In this document: positions 35,901 through 46,640 of the stretch, in pieces
Layout of the letters: each line of letters opens with the position of its first letter
How positions within the stretch are numbered: position 1 is the stretch's first letter
DNA from: Luidia sarsii
Lineage: Eukaryota; Echinodermata; Asteroidea; Paxillosida; Luidiidae
NCBI GenBank assembly: GCA_949987565.1
Contig: OX465104.1
Span: 8,113,680 to 8,177,679, forward strand
Length of the DNA: 64,000 nt
Direction: 5' to 3'
Program-made: the position numbers and the translations under genes
Notes under the pieces: generated by a model
Databases searched by the model: none
What the model saw: the letters and a program-made list of their open reading frames with translations, nothing else
Told to the model about the DNA's origin: nothing

Positions 35901-36530
35901 GCGCATAATAGACCCATCTTCGATGACGTCACGGTTTTGTTTATCGGCCATCTTGGATTACACACATGAGCACGTCACCGCCGTTACTAAGTCAGCTGTG
36001 CATACAAACAACTCCACATGCACGGCGGCAAGTTTTGAACTCGTCGTAGTTGTACTACTAATACTGCTTTTTACTAGTATTAATTATACTAGTTGTGCCA
36101 TAGAGGAATCTCTTTTTATTCCTCCGTGGTTGTACCATGGATTTGAGGTACTTGTTTTGTTGAAAGATTATTAACTTTTACGCTGTCCTTGGCTGTGGAA
36201 GCAGGGGGATCGTGATAAGAACTCTTTTTTATCGTTTACCCGCTGTACCGACAAGAGAAGGTGACGCAACCCGTACACTTTCGCTAAAAAGATGGACGAA
36301 ATGGTTGTCGCGGGTTAATTGTGTACGGATCTATTCCAGCAATAAAGCCGAGAATGTCGAGAGAACTGTATTAAGCCGACCGTGCAGCATTCGAATTCAC
36401 CATGATGACTAACATAATGTTAAACGAACACAAACGTGCGAGCGAAAGCGTATGTGTGTACTCCAAGATGGCGGATCTCGCTGTTTCTAGTAGCAACGTG
36501 ACGTCAGTAAGAAGGGTCTATAGTCGCGCG
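35901..36530. mobile_element. Inverted-repeat element carrying a decayed THAP sequence
   Basis: Arms of about 60-70 bp: ATAGACCCATCTTCGATGAC with GTCACG, GCCATCTTGG and TACACACATG on the left. The right end mirrors this with ATGTGTGTACTCCAAGATGG, CGTGACGTCA and GAAGGGTCTAT. The ~500-bp interior holds a THAP-like reading frame (36179-36412). THAP domains are the DNA-binding part of P-element-type transposases, so a non-autonomous P-like element is plausible. No clean target duplication could be fixed. Confidence 0.6.
36179..36412 (+). pseudogene. Degenerate THAP zinc-finger domain
   Basis: The frame reads YAVLGCGSR...LFYRLPAVPTREGD...LSLKRWTKWLSRVN, then RPCSIRIHH and a stop. This fits the THAP order: C-x-A-x-x-C at the start, F-x-R-L-P, then W-L-S-R-x-N, and a final C-x-x-H-F. 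The first zinc cysteine is replaced by Tyr, the final C-x-x-H is disturbed (RPCSIRI), and an in-frame stop at 36161-36163 lies just upstream without a Met. It therefore looks like a broken piece of a THAP gene or transposase exon. It sits inside the inverted-repeat element 35901-36530. Confidence 0.6.
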
Positions 36531-36554
36531 TGCTTGCTGCCATCGTATTGGTGG

Positions 36555-36754
36555 AGATCCAGTAGGGCACGCCCACCATAGCAACGGCCAAGCAACCGCG
36601 CACATGCGCACAACGTATCACGATCGCCCACAAGCCGTGCACGTCCACACCGCACGCCCGCAACCACCGAAAGCACTTCTCTCCATGCTTGACCGTGGTT
36701 GAGGATAAAATTCGGGTTTGCAAAGAATTGCCTGGTACATACGAAACGAAAGTA
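36555..36754 (+). repeat. Family-D dispersed repeat, copy D2
   Basis: Second copy of the 32903-33145 repeat, about 40 bp shorter in the middle, directly right of the THAP-bearing element. Confidence 0.85.
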
Positions 36755-38276
36755 AACAGAACGAAAAGTGTGTAGTGGAGAATACAAAGAACTTATACAG
36801 AGCCATTGACTACTTATATCTGCAAAAGATGCTTGTGTGTGCGACTCTTGAAGGACTGAGCACCTTTGTCATTGATCATGCGAACACTATTTTCTGGCAT
36901 TTGTATTATGTTAGGCCTATGGAGGATAACCTTTCCTCAAGATCACCGTGATCACACGGAATGGTCCAGATCAACAGTCTGTCAGTGAACCACGGAGGAA
37001 GTTTAGAACCTCCATGCATTTTCTATCGTCATTGCCCAAGCACGTGGCGCAGGCGATAAATAAGTACGGACCTGCGGGGTGCAGTTCAAAGTCAAAGTGT
37101 TTATTTCTCTGCTGATTGTGGGGTTTTTTTGACTTGCATTGTGGCAGTATTTCTGGCAATGGCCGGGCTCAGCGCTCGCTATCGGCCTTGGGCTCCGTCT
37201 GGTACGTATATATATATACACACTGACTCTAATACGCTCCAATAAACCATGAACGAACTCACAAGAAACCAGTCGACCACAACGTGTATACTGTTGCTAA
37301 TTGCTCTATGGCTGATATTCAGTTGGCAGGGCTGTGTTTGGAATAATTGAACTTACTACCCTCACCCCCCCCCCCCTCAACACATACACACGCGCGCGCA
37401 GACAAGGTCGAAAATTATCTCCAAGTGCAGCAGCTGTTGTCGACACGAACACCGTGCCGGAGGGCAAAGGTTCGACTGCTGGAACAGCGCACATGAACGT
37501 CAAAATACACGGCAAGAATAACACGGATGGGCTGCCCGCTGACTTTGTGCATCCGTGGTTTATGGGGGTTTATCATAGGCCATTGTTTTTACTTCCTTTT
37601 TTTCCCACACGACTCGACCCGGTGTCTGTGACACCGGATGGGAGCCGCGATCAATAGGAACCAATGGAAAGCAGATTGGGAAACAAGTGCACGGATAAGC
37701 CCTTAGCAGATGTACAGTATCCTGGCCATAGCCGTCAACGTTGCCTCTTGATTGGCAAATACAATGTATGTAATCATGTGTGTGATTACTCCACGGTCTG
37801 GCACCCGTCTCATCTCAATTCAGGAGCGTGTGTAGCAGCATATGGGAGCCGGGGTTTCGGCCGATTGTCTCCCCAGCTCCGGGCAGTGAAATTTCGTTCC
37901 GTATATATGCGTCGGCGAGTCAAGAAAGGTCATGATTTACAATAAGTATTCAAGCATTTTTCATAACCCCCCCCCCGACGAAAATACCAGTAATTCATGA
38001 GAATTGTTGACTCACTGAAAACATACTTGCCTCCAGGCACGCTCCGCATGTTGCCGCGGTTTCCAAGCGCAGAACGACAGCTGTGTTATCGGCGCAAAAA
38101 TCTCTCGTACAAATTGTGACGAAGTGGCGCTTGTGGGCGTGTGTGTACCGTGCATGTCATGGTATTGCACAACACTGGGCAGGGGTGTGTCTTGGCGTGA
38201 AGGCCGGTGAGTGGGAATGTCAGCTCAGACGGAGAGCTAGAGACGGACGGGAGTAGTGAGTGTCGACGGCCCAGCC
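36755..38276. other. Intergenic stretch upstream of the oxidoreductase
   Basis: Includes TA and C runs (37206-37217, 37366-37377, 37969-37977). The sequence just before 38277 should hold the promoter and 5' UTR, but no TATA or initiator could be assigned with confidence. Confidence 0.45.
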
Positions 38277-41200
38277 ATGTACGACGTGTGTATCATCGGG
38301 GCGGGGCTGTGGGGATCGACAGCGGCCCGCCACGTGTCGGCCGAGCGGGGCCTCAAGGTCTGCCTGGTGGGGCCCAGCGAGCCTGCCTCCCCGCAGGTAA
38401 GTTCGCCCAAGAGCACGGTGCAAGCTGGGTTCACCGTTGTAAACCGCTCGTGTACAGTACATGATGTACACAAAAGGTTGTACAGTACATGAAGTACATG
38501 TACATGTACTGTATGTATACAAGCACAGGTCGCGGTTTGGGGGTACTGTGTACTATGTATATAATGTGTGGCTCGACAAAAACAAAATGATAGTCGATTG
38601 GTCTCTGTTCTAGTGTCTCTGGCTGCCCTGCCCCCACGGACTCGTATGACTCGTGACTCGGACACGAATCTCATTTTCCACGACTCGTACTCACCAAACT
38701 CGAGTTGAGTTGAAGTCTGGTTTGCGTTTAGTTCTGACTCGCGATCATGATCCTGCACAGCGGCAAAATAATCGTTGTTATTGTGTTGTGACACTCGTGC
38801 ACTGTTGTGAACCTGTGACACTCGTACGCGCCATGGGCTCACGTATACCTCCTTGGATCTACGTACAATCATGTACGGTGGTATTTGCACACTAAATACA
38901 TGTTTACTGCAATTGCCAGCGGTGGCTATTCAGGGAGAATAATGGGGGGGGGGGGGGGGGGTTCGTAGCTTACGGTCCGTTTAGCGCATTGTACTCGCAA
39001 CTCGTCACTGCACGAGCACAACTCCGAGACATGCGGAAAGCCTGAATTAATTATTGTGGTCACGATAACAAATTGCTCGGACTCAGAAGTATCCCGATTC
39101 GAATTCGGACCTCGGATTCGACATTACCAATATTGACTTCAGACTCGATAAAATAAAATACTGCAAGATAATTTGTGAGACTCTTTGAAACACTATTTGC
39201 CGGTGGAAAGATTTTAGTTTAATACCTATTCACTATTAAATGCTGGGGGAAAATGTTAATCCATAATATAGACCACATATAATAATTATTATGTAGAAAA
39301 TAGACATTGTCTGGCACAACCAGTTGCCGAAGAAAATGAATTCATTATTTTGTAGATCAACAATAATATTTTGAAGTTAATCCTAAACTGACCGTCGTCG
39401 TTTTGGGGGAAAAACCTCAAGTTTTTTGGGGAAGTGATGGTTGTGCCAGACAGTGTCTATTTTCTACATAATGATAGTTAGTCTATTGTGGATTTATTTA
39501 TTTTTCTCACCCTTTTTCGTGTATAGGTATTAAACCACCAACGGGAAATGTGTTTCCAATACAGGATAAGATTTAAAGGCCCTTAAAAGTCCGAAGGTTG
39601 CCACAGTATGTGTTAAACCATTAAACATTCCGAAAAAGAAATCCTGCGAAAATTTTAGTTAAAATGAGAATCTGAGAAAGTATGAAAAGGAAAAAAAAGT
39701 TTTCCCACCGTTCGGTACCCGGTAGTGTAAGAATTTTTTTTTACTCGCGAGTAATAAACTATCTGTCGATGTTTGAGTGAAGATTTCTCGAGAGGTACAG
39801 CATCCCAGACCGTAAGATTTCAACATAGGGATTATATCACGATCATCTACAAATTGCATAGATTAGAAGGAAAATAACAGAAATGTTCACAGATTTACAT
39901 GAAACTTAAACTGTTTAAAAATGGCTATAGCAGAAACCTCGAACTGAAATAATTCTACCTAGAATGCTGTATTTTTGGAGGAAAGAGTAAAGAAATCGTT
40001 TAAGTCTCATCCCTAGATCTAAACTGTTAAAACATTTTCACGAAACAAATGAAGCGGTTTTTCACTATTTTCTCGAGACTCGGTTGGCGGATTGAGCTGG
40101 AACTTTTCACAGGTGTGCTATTTCATGCATATGTTGGATCAGACAACGCATGGATGCTATTCTTTGACCTCGACCAATGTTATGTTATCTCTTTATGAAA
40201 CTACAGTATTTCCATTGTCTAAATACACGACGAGATAAGTACAATGCACATTGTACAGTATACGTAACATTCTCACGTTATATTTCGTAATACATGTACT
40301 ACTACCCGGTAACAGGTTTCGTGCGCTGGCGGCGCTTCTATAATTATGTATTTAGCGTCCCCGTGGTCAATCAGGGTTGTGCCTATAGCTTATCAATGAA
40401 ATTAGGTTGTTTGCGCTGCCCATGCAGTGCAGAATGGCCAACCCAATGTTCCAATTGAATCCTAATCAGACGTTGTTGACACACTTCTGTCTATACGGCC
40501 GTGCCTGGAAGCATCATGGCTAAAAGCTTGAAATACCCGCAACTTGTAGCCTTGTCAAAGGCGGTCTCTCGATACAGTACGGCTCCGGGAAGAGATCCGG
40601 GCCAAACGCACGCAAACCACCACACCACCGTTCGCAAGCTATGAGCGGATCAATGGGGCTGCATTTCGCAACGGTGTCGCGCAAAGCACCGTATACTTAC
40701 TTATATTTCTGAAGGCCAGATTTTGATTTCTAAATCGGCGACCAACGCCTTGGTCAAGGCTGGCACTTTGAAGACCCGGCCGCTGTGTGGCCGCTGAGTA
40801 TAGATTGGCGTAGTACACAATGAACCCGTAGCCAATATTATTGTTTGTTCGCTGGTTTCCGTCAGGAGTTTGCCACCCGCGACGTGTTCGGCGCTCATTA
40901 CGATGCGGGGCGCATCTACACCAAGCTGCAGGGAACCGACGAGGTGGGCCGCATCCGGGCCATACTCAGTGAACGCGCTATGGCCAGGTTCGCTGACTTG
41001 GAGAAAACTTCAGGTACGACCTTTTTGTTTCACTTCTGAAGTGTACTACTACTTATATGTGACCCGCTGCAGGAAAAGGTGATATAGCCTAAGTTGCAAA
41101 AAGTAAAATTTAAGTTATAAACAGGAAAGCCCACATTGTAAGCTTTCTTTTGGTGTATAGCAGAGCTCTATAGTACACCCTCCCGATGACATACTTATGA

Positions 41201-44200
41201 CATTATCTGCATACTAATTAGGTCCATGGAGTTAAAATTACAAAACTCAACAGCATCAGGCCTTCTGCATCAAATATTGGAGAGGAAGTGGGTTCAACTT
41301 CTGCGATTTCTTTTTTCCAAAAAAAAAGCGACACTTAGATTTAGAAGACAACTCATTCTTAGAGTGCACTCTAAATGAGTTGTCTTCTAAATTTAAGTTA
41401 AGAATGTGGTTTCTCGTCACTTTTTCCTCTAATTTGTTTATTCTGTCTGTTGTGCTGTGAGTTTGTTTGTTTGTTTGATTGTTTGTTCGCTTCTTGAAAT
41501 ACGTTATCACTGACGCCAAGAAATCGCAATGCACGACACAGGTGTCAAGTTCTACGAAGAGGTGGGCTTCGTGTATTTCGGGGACAACGCGTCCACCTTC
41601 GACGGCGACGTGCTGGCCGGCGCCCGCCCGGTGACGCCGGGCGAGCTCCGCTCGCTCTACCCGTACCTGGAGGTGGGCGCGGACGGTCCGACCGCCGTTC
41701 TGGCCCGCCGGCAGGCCGGCTACCTGGACGCCCGCCTCTACGTGCGGGCCCAGCTGACCGTGGCCCGCCGCCAGGGCTGCCGGGTCGTCGACGGCGTGGT
41801 GGCCCGTGTCAGCGAGGCTGAGGCCGGCGGCGGCGGTGGCGGTGAGGGCCTGCTGGTCGAGACCGAGTCCGGGGAGCGCCTGCTCGCCCGCAAGGTCCTC
41901 CTCTGCACCGGCGGCTTCACGCAGTTCAAGGACCTGCTGCGGCCGGTCGGGCGCCGTCTGGACGCCGTGGTCACGTCTGACGTCACCGTCCGGTTCCAGT
42001 TGGACGCTGAGGGCGTCAGACGTCTCCGGGACATGCCCTGCTTGTCCTCCGTGTTCAAGCTGCCGTCTCGGCGGGAATGCTACATCCTCCCTCCCATCAC
42101 CTACCCCGATGGTAAGACGCATGTCGGGAACGCTTATCTTTTGGCGACCTGCGTATAGCTAAGCGTTGTTTGTACAACTACCCATCCCGACTGTCCGCCA
42201 GTCCATGCGGCCATCCTACCGGCTGTCCCTCAGTTCGGCCGTCCAAATATCAAACTGTATTGGACCTCATAATAATATATTGGCCCTTTACGAATCCATG
42301 GATCACGCTCGGGCTCAGGCTTCGCCCCCATCTGGCAAAACCTGAAAATCCAGGTAGTGTTTTGTCAGCGAATTTGAAGGTTTGCTGGCTTGTTTAGTAT
42401 ACAAAGTATTCACACACAAAAATGGGGCCAAACCGTGTTTCTAGATACCTGTGGCATTAAAACTGGTAAGAGAAATGTGATCAAAGCCTAAGCCCGAGCC
42501 TGTTAGCCTTCATTTCGTAAACTGACATAATACTTGTCGAATTCTCTCATTACCTGAATATATCTTGCAATAAATGCCATTCGGCACATTGCTTGTGTTT
42601 CTCACATGTACACAGTACTCAGTCAGGGCTGAGTAGGTTCCCCTCTCTTATGAAATAGTCCAAATGGTTGCCCGTCCAATGGTCCTTGTCGAACCCTTTT
42701 TCAAAGGCAGAAGGCCATTCACCAAATCCCCGTTTAACCGTTTAACCCCATTTAGAATTGCATATCTCAATAGCCAGCCATCACCAATGAAATAGTCCTT
42801 TCAGAAAGCTGGCCTTCGAGTTCATTATACTGTAAGTTTCGGAATATATCCCGCGGCTTATACGTTGATATTTCCTGCTAAAAAGTTTACTGCGGCTAAT
42901 ATACCGGCGGCTTATACGAGGGTAACTGATGGTACGCGTGAGAAGAGACAATGTGTATTTTTCCCACGCTGAAGGATCGTGCACGCACTCATAGCATACT
43001 AGTTCAATAGTTCACACTTGCTGTTTACCAAAGGTAAAGTAATAACAATCGAATTAAGGACCTAACTTGAAAGGAATGTCAATTCCTATCTCCAGCCTTC
43101 CTGAGCCCCTCTCTATCTCCTTCTTTCTCTTGCCCTTAACGTTGTGTAGCTTTATAGCCTTGTTTTGGGCGAATTTGCATACAAAACGTACAGACTATTC
43201 GGTTGGGAAGAGTGCTTGTATGACCGTGCTTTCGTATAATAGCAACGACTATACTTCATCGGGCGCAAGAAGTAATGGCAACGAAAGCTTACGCACTCGT
43301 CCCAACTGAGCAGTCTGTATAGTGCTGTGCCTATAGGCTGTTATCATACCCATGAGTTAGACTAACGCGGTCATCTTGACACCTCAATTTCTGCAGGAAA
43401 GGTGTACGCGAAGATAGGGCACGGTTGGTGCATAGACTCCACGCTGCCCACACACCAGGCAGTGAAAGACTGGTTTACCGGAGAGGCTGACCCAGAGATC
43501 GTCAAGATCCTAAAGGAAATCTTCCACAGCGTCGTCCAAGGTAGGCAGTTTTCATAGGTATATTCGTGTTGGAAATCACCCCCAGTACCCTGGCGTCATT
43601 CATTCAGTCAGGCCCTTTACTATGCGTGTACTGCATAGGAAAGGCATTTGACCCATCGCCGTAAATTGTTGAGCTCTCGTAATGGGGGCGCAATTTGGAC
43701 ACATTGGCAGTGCCTTGTGCTCTGTACAGACATTGGCCTTTTTCCCAAAACCGGGCTTAGACTCGGGCTCCAGCTCCGACTCTATTATCCAAAAGCTGGA
43801 AAGATTGTGCATTGGTTGTTGAAGCTTTTCAAAACGGAGAATCTTGAATCTTCTCCCCCACAAGGCCTCCATGCCTTGTACATGAAACTTGATGGAAGAA
43901 ATGGAGACAAAGCCTGGGCCTGAGCCATAAAAGATGATAGCACACTTACGAGCAACTTAGGACGCCAGCGCCTAATTTCATGGAAGCCGCCATTTTGAAG
44001 AAAAAAAAAATGGGCCAATTTATTTGGCTCCGACACGGCGCAACGGCATTAAGGCCGTGTCCGAAACGGACGTCTAGAGCTATGTCTAGGTCTAGGTCTT
44101 CCCCCCATTGGACATACACAGAGATGCGAAGACGATAGCCCAGCCCTAGCCGTAGCTCTGGAAGCTCGTTTCGGACACGGCCTAACGACGGGTTTAGCGC

Positions 44201-44772
44201 ATGTGACGTCACACTTATACAAACGCACGTTAGTCGGGTCCCCCGTCGCATTACGGTACCCTGACGGCGGCATACGAGGGCGTGGGCTCGTGCGTGGGCT
44301 TCACTTTCTTGTTCTGACAACGGCTTTAGTGTCCAAATTGATGTTGCATAGCCCACCATGGCAGAGATAGTTGAACATTTGGCAAAGCCGCCACCTAAGG
44401 GCTGAACAGCTGGGGGTAAGAGTGCCGGCACGTTAAGCCAGAGGTCTCGGGTTCAAATCCCGGCCCAGTAAAAATGTCCTAATCAAAATGTTCACCGCAT
44501 TCGTCCAAACAAATTCTGCCTCAGGTGTTGAACCCGTCGGTGAGGTGTACAACACGTGCGCGGACCTGGACACGCCGACGGAACTCCCCTACTGCGACAT
44601 GGTATCGCCGGATCTGGGCATTCTGGTTGGCGGGAACAGCATGGGCGCGACCATGGCCGAGGAGATGGGGAGGATGGGAGCCGCTATGATCACGGGCAAA
44701 CCGAACTGGAGTCTGGGTCTGCCCAAAGAACTCTTCAAAGCGAGATTTGTCGCCGAAGAAGGGGAAACTTAA
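38277..44772 (+). CDS. FAD-dependent oxidoreductase, sarcosine-oxidase-like (DAO family), 409 aa
   Basis: Five exons: 38277-38396, 40866-41013, 41542-42111, 43397-43540 and 44525-44772. All have GT/AG borders and consistent phases, 1230 nt in all. The start is the first ATG in good context (CAGCCATGT) before a Rossmann beta-strand. Residues 3-13 give the FAD GxGxxG motif (DVCIIGAGLWG). H51 and R56 in GAHYDAGRI fit the substrate/flavin loop of monomeric sarcosine oxidases. LLCTGGF (209-215) is the second FAD-contact strand. K285 in AKIGHG and C339 in NTCADLDTP align, by my reading, with the oxygen-activating Lys and the covalent-FAD Cys of bacterial sarcosine oxidase. GILVGGNSMG (359-368) is the C-terminal FAD motif. 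The expected role is oxidation of a secondary or N-methyl amine to imine with H2O2 release; the substrate is unknown. A Gly replaces the usual acidic residue after beta-2 (LVGPSEP). A six-Gly run lies at 185-190. No SKL-type peroxisomal signal (the end is GET) and no signal peptide are seen. Exon 3 is far GC-richer than the introns. Confidence 0.93.
39285..39474. mobile_element. Family-I inverted-repeat MITE in intron 1
   Basis: About 190 bp. TATGTAGAAAATAGACATTG, then TCTGGCACAACCA, is mirrored by TGGTTGTGCCAGACAGTGTC, then TATTTTCTACATA. Arms of about 37 bp with one or two mismatches. No coding capacity. Confidence 0.85.
39573..40195 (+). mobile_element. Chimeric B/A MITE in intron 1
   Basis: The first ~300 bp are family B (left end TTTAAAGGCCC, GTGTTAAACCATTAAACATT). 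At about 39872 the sequence passes directly into family A (AACAGAAATGTTCACAGATT) and runs to the A right end (CTCGACCAATGTTATGTTAT). The B right end and A left end are missing, so it looks like a recombinant of two adjacent copies. Confidence 0.85.
41335..41396. repeat. Strong hairpin in intron 2
   Basis: ACTTAGATTTAGAAGACAAC with TCATT pairs with AATGA and GTTGTCTTCTAAATTTAAGT, a 25-bp stem with one mismatch. The loop contains the perfect 14-bp palindrome TAGAGTGCACTCTA. Confidence 0.85.
42280..42505. mobile_element. Family-G element, copy G2, in intron 3
   Basis: GGCCCTTTACGAATCCATGG and GCTCGGGCTCAGGCTTCGCC at the left, then CAAAGCCTAAGCCCGAGCC at the right. The interior is similar to G1 with substitutions. 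Confidence 0.75.
44053..44182. mobile_element. Harbinger-like MITE (family H) in intron 4
   Basis: 130 bp with arms GGCCGTGTCCGAAACG / CGTTTCGGACACGGCC and TAA directly on both sides (44050-44052, 44183-44185). The three-base TWA duplication and GGCC start are the known pattern of PIF/Harbinger elements. Confidence 0.7.
44386..44475 (+). repeat. tRNA-derived SINE in intron 4
   Basis: GCCGCCACCTAAGGGCTG, TAAGAGTGCCGGCACGTTAA and the B-box GGTTCAAATCC (44450-44460). The 5' part is shared with 63596-63670. It lies just before the acceptor of the last exon. Confidence 0.65.
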
Positions 44773-44842
44773 AGGTGCTAACTTTGAGCTTGGGTCTCGT
44801 TTATATATTTATACAAATCGTTCTTTGTGTGCTATATACGAA

Positions 44843-44934
44843 TCATCGACCAGTTTCAGTTCCCGGTAATCTATCAAATTTTGATAGATTACCGGGACCT
44901 GAGATCACTTTAAAAATGTGAAACTGGTCGATGA
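44843..44934 (+). repeat. Nested hairpin in the presumed 3' UTR
   Basis: The inner palindrome at 44862-44896 pairs 17 bases (CCCGGTAATCTATCAAA) around one T. The outer arms TCATCGACCAGTTTCA (44843-44858) and TGAAACTGGTCGATGA (44919-44934) are exact inverses. It begins 70 nt after the oxidoreductase stop codon. Confidence 0.9.
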
Positions 44935-45803
44935 CTCCCTTTAACGCTCTACAGTCCGTTCGTTCTCAGCTGAGCTCAACCTCAGTGCTACGGCATTCCC
45001 ATCCCTTCCTCCGGTCCATCCACAGCCCACCTATCAGGAGTCGTTATCGCCTGCCAGTCCACCAGTCAAGAGTAGCGCCAAAGTCCATAATATTGACAAC
45101 AGTGCGCAGTCCAGACTGGTGTCATGAACATACTCGAAGCTCTTCTTACACTTCAGGGCCCATTATTAGATATGAATCCTATGTGCTACTAAAGCACATC
45201 TTGTAGGCCTACATGCAGTGTAGTTGGTTGGCTGCCTTCCTTCGCCTTTAACTTGACAGTACTAATAATCGCCATAGATTGTCTTCTATATCGACAGATT
45301 ACAAGAGGGCGCCATTGTACTGATCCATTGAGGGTGTCACCCATATTTACTTTGCAACATCAAGTGATTCCGCTTTTGTTCGTTTGCGGTTGTTCCTGTT
45401 GCGATATTGTGAAAAAGGGAACCTCAATTCGTAACTTTTGTCAATTGCATTTCCATTTCCGGCCAACAAAAAATCACCCCCTTGAACTGTGCCTTGCCAA
45501 AACCTATTTGTCGCCAACCTTTGAGATGTATCCATGAATGCACTTCCACGTCCAAGTGGTATGTGTGGGGACACACCGAAATCCTCTTTTCTTCAAAACT
45601 TGTTGAACTTAAATAGTTCCGTATTGTTTTGTGCAGTATCCTAGTATTATGTAATTTATTAATTTATTGATTGACAGGCCAGAGTTTCATTATTGAAAGC
45701 CTTTATAAAAATTATGACTATCAGTTAGGGAATATTTGACTTATTTAGTGGCGTGCACTCATCCCATCTATCTTCCTATTGATGTAATTATTGATCATTT
45801 TCT

Positions 45804-45809
45804 AATAAA
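45804..45809 (+). terminator. Candidate polyadenylation signal AATAAA
   Basis: The clearest AATAAA downstream of the oxidoreductase stop, about 1.03 kb after it, followed by T-rich sequence. Use by this gene is inferred. Confidence 0.4.
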
Positions 45810-45979
45810 ACATGAATATTTTTGTATAGCTTTCAAATGCTTGTAACGACGCCCTGGTTCCAGTCCCTGGGGATTACCGCCTGCTGGAATTTGGATAAAA
45901 AGCTCTGAACTCCTGTGCGATTACTGTAGGTTTACTTTGATTAAAATGGGGGTTGGCTTGATCCCTGGACTGAATCAAA

Positions 45980-46132
45980 CGGTAGACCCTAAAGGCGGCC
46001 AAGTAGAATGCCGTACGTCAAAATGTGTTCATGGCTCCTTAGCATATTACATTAACTTCGGGACCCATTGACCTCCCGCAGTCGGGATTAACTCCTGATT
46101 ATTCAGTTGTGACGTAGGCTTTAGGGTCTACC
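45980..46132. mobile_element. Family-F MITE, copy F2, with target duplication
   Basis: 153 bp with ends CGGTAGACCCTAAAG / CTTTAGGGTCTACC. The core is the same as F1 (GGCGGCCAAGTAGAATGCCG, GGGACCCATTGA). GAATCAAA is repeated exactly at 45972-45979 and 46133-46140. The right inner arm has lost the CGGCATTCTAC block. Confidence 0.88.
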
Positions 46133-46445
46133 GAATCAAAGGCCGATATCGGTTAAGTGCTCATGAATGGCGCCCCCATCGGCCGGTAGAAACTAATTGG
46201 CTATTGGGGAGGCTCTCTAACAGAAGGGCTGGGCCCGTCACGTGACATCACGCGACTTATAGTGGCTATTTTTTCATCTCATTTTGGTATAGAGCAGCGA
46301 TGGAAATGTACAACGAGGAATGTGGACAATAATATAATTGACTTCTTCGCTTGTTTCCACTTCTGTTCGGCACCAAGTGAGATGCAAAAATACCCACTAT
46401 GAGTCACGTGGTGGCATGTAAACATTGGTCGTGCAATCGGTCTAT

Positions 46446-46640
46446 TTTATAGAGCAGCTGAAGCCCAAAAAGTCATGATTCGTAGGATCCACTTGCCTAT
46501 ACGTACCCAAACTTCACTTTTTGTTCCATGCAAAGTAAATAAGAGTGGAATGCAAGTCAAATGCAAATGGCATCACATGACGGTGCGGTTTGTAATCCCG
46601 TTAACACAATGGAGACTTTTCCTGCTTAGCCGATTTTCAC
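46446..46640 (+). repeat. Family-L dispersed repeat, copy L1
   Basis: Starts ATAGAGCAGCTGAAGCCCAA, continues TCATGATTCGTAGGATC and GTAATCCCGTTAACAC, and ends CTGCTTAGCCGATTTTCAC. It is collinear with 58001-58223. Only the start of the same family appears near 50484 and 61283. Confidence 0.75.

Noticed and set aside
38256..38276. Upstream extension of the oxidoreductase start by seven codons
   Set aside because: The extension would start at GTG; the ATG at 38277 has good context and begins directly before the FAD-binding strand.
41256..42122. 288-codon frame on the minus strand opposite exon 3
   Set aside because: It is antisense to the well-supported oxidoreductase exon; the GC-rich third positions of the real gene keep the opposite strand open.
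44386..44475. A functional tRNA gene at the B-box
   Set aside because: B-box is good but the acceptor stem, D-arm and anticodon arm do not pair; similarity to another locus indicates a SINE.
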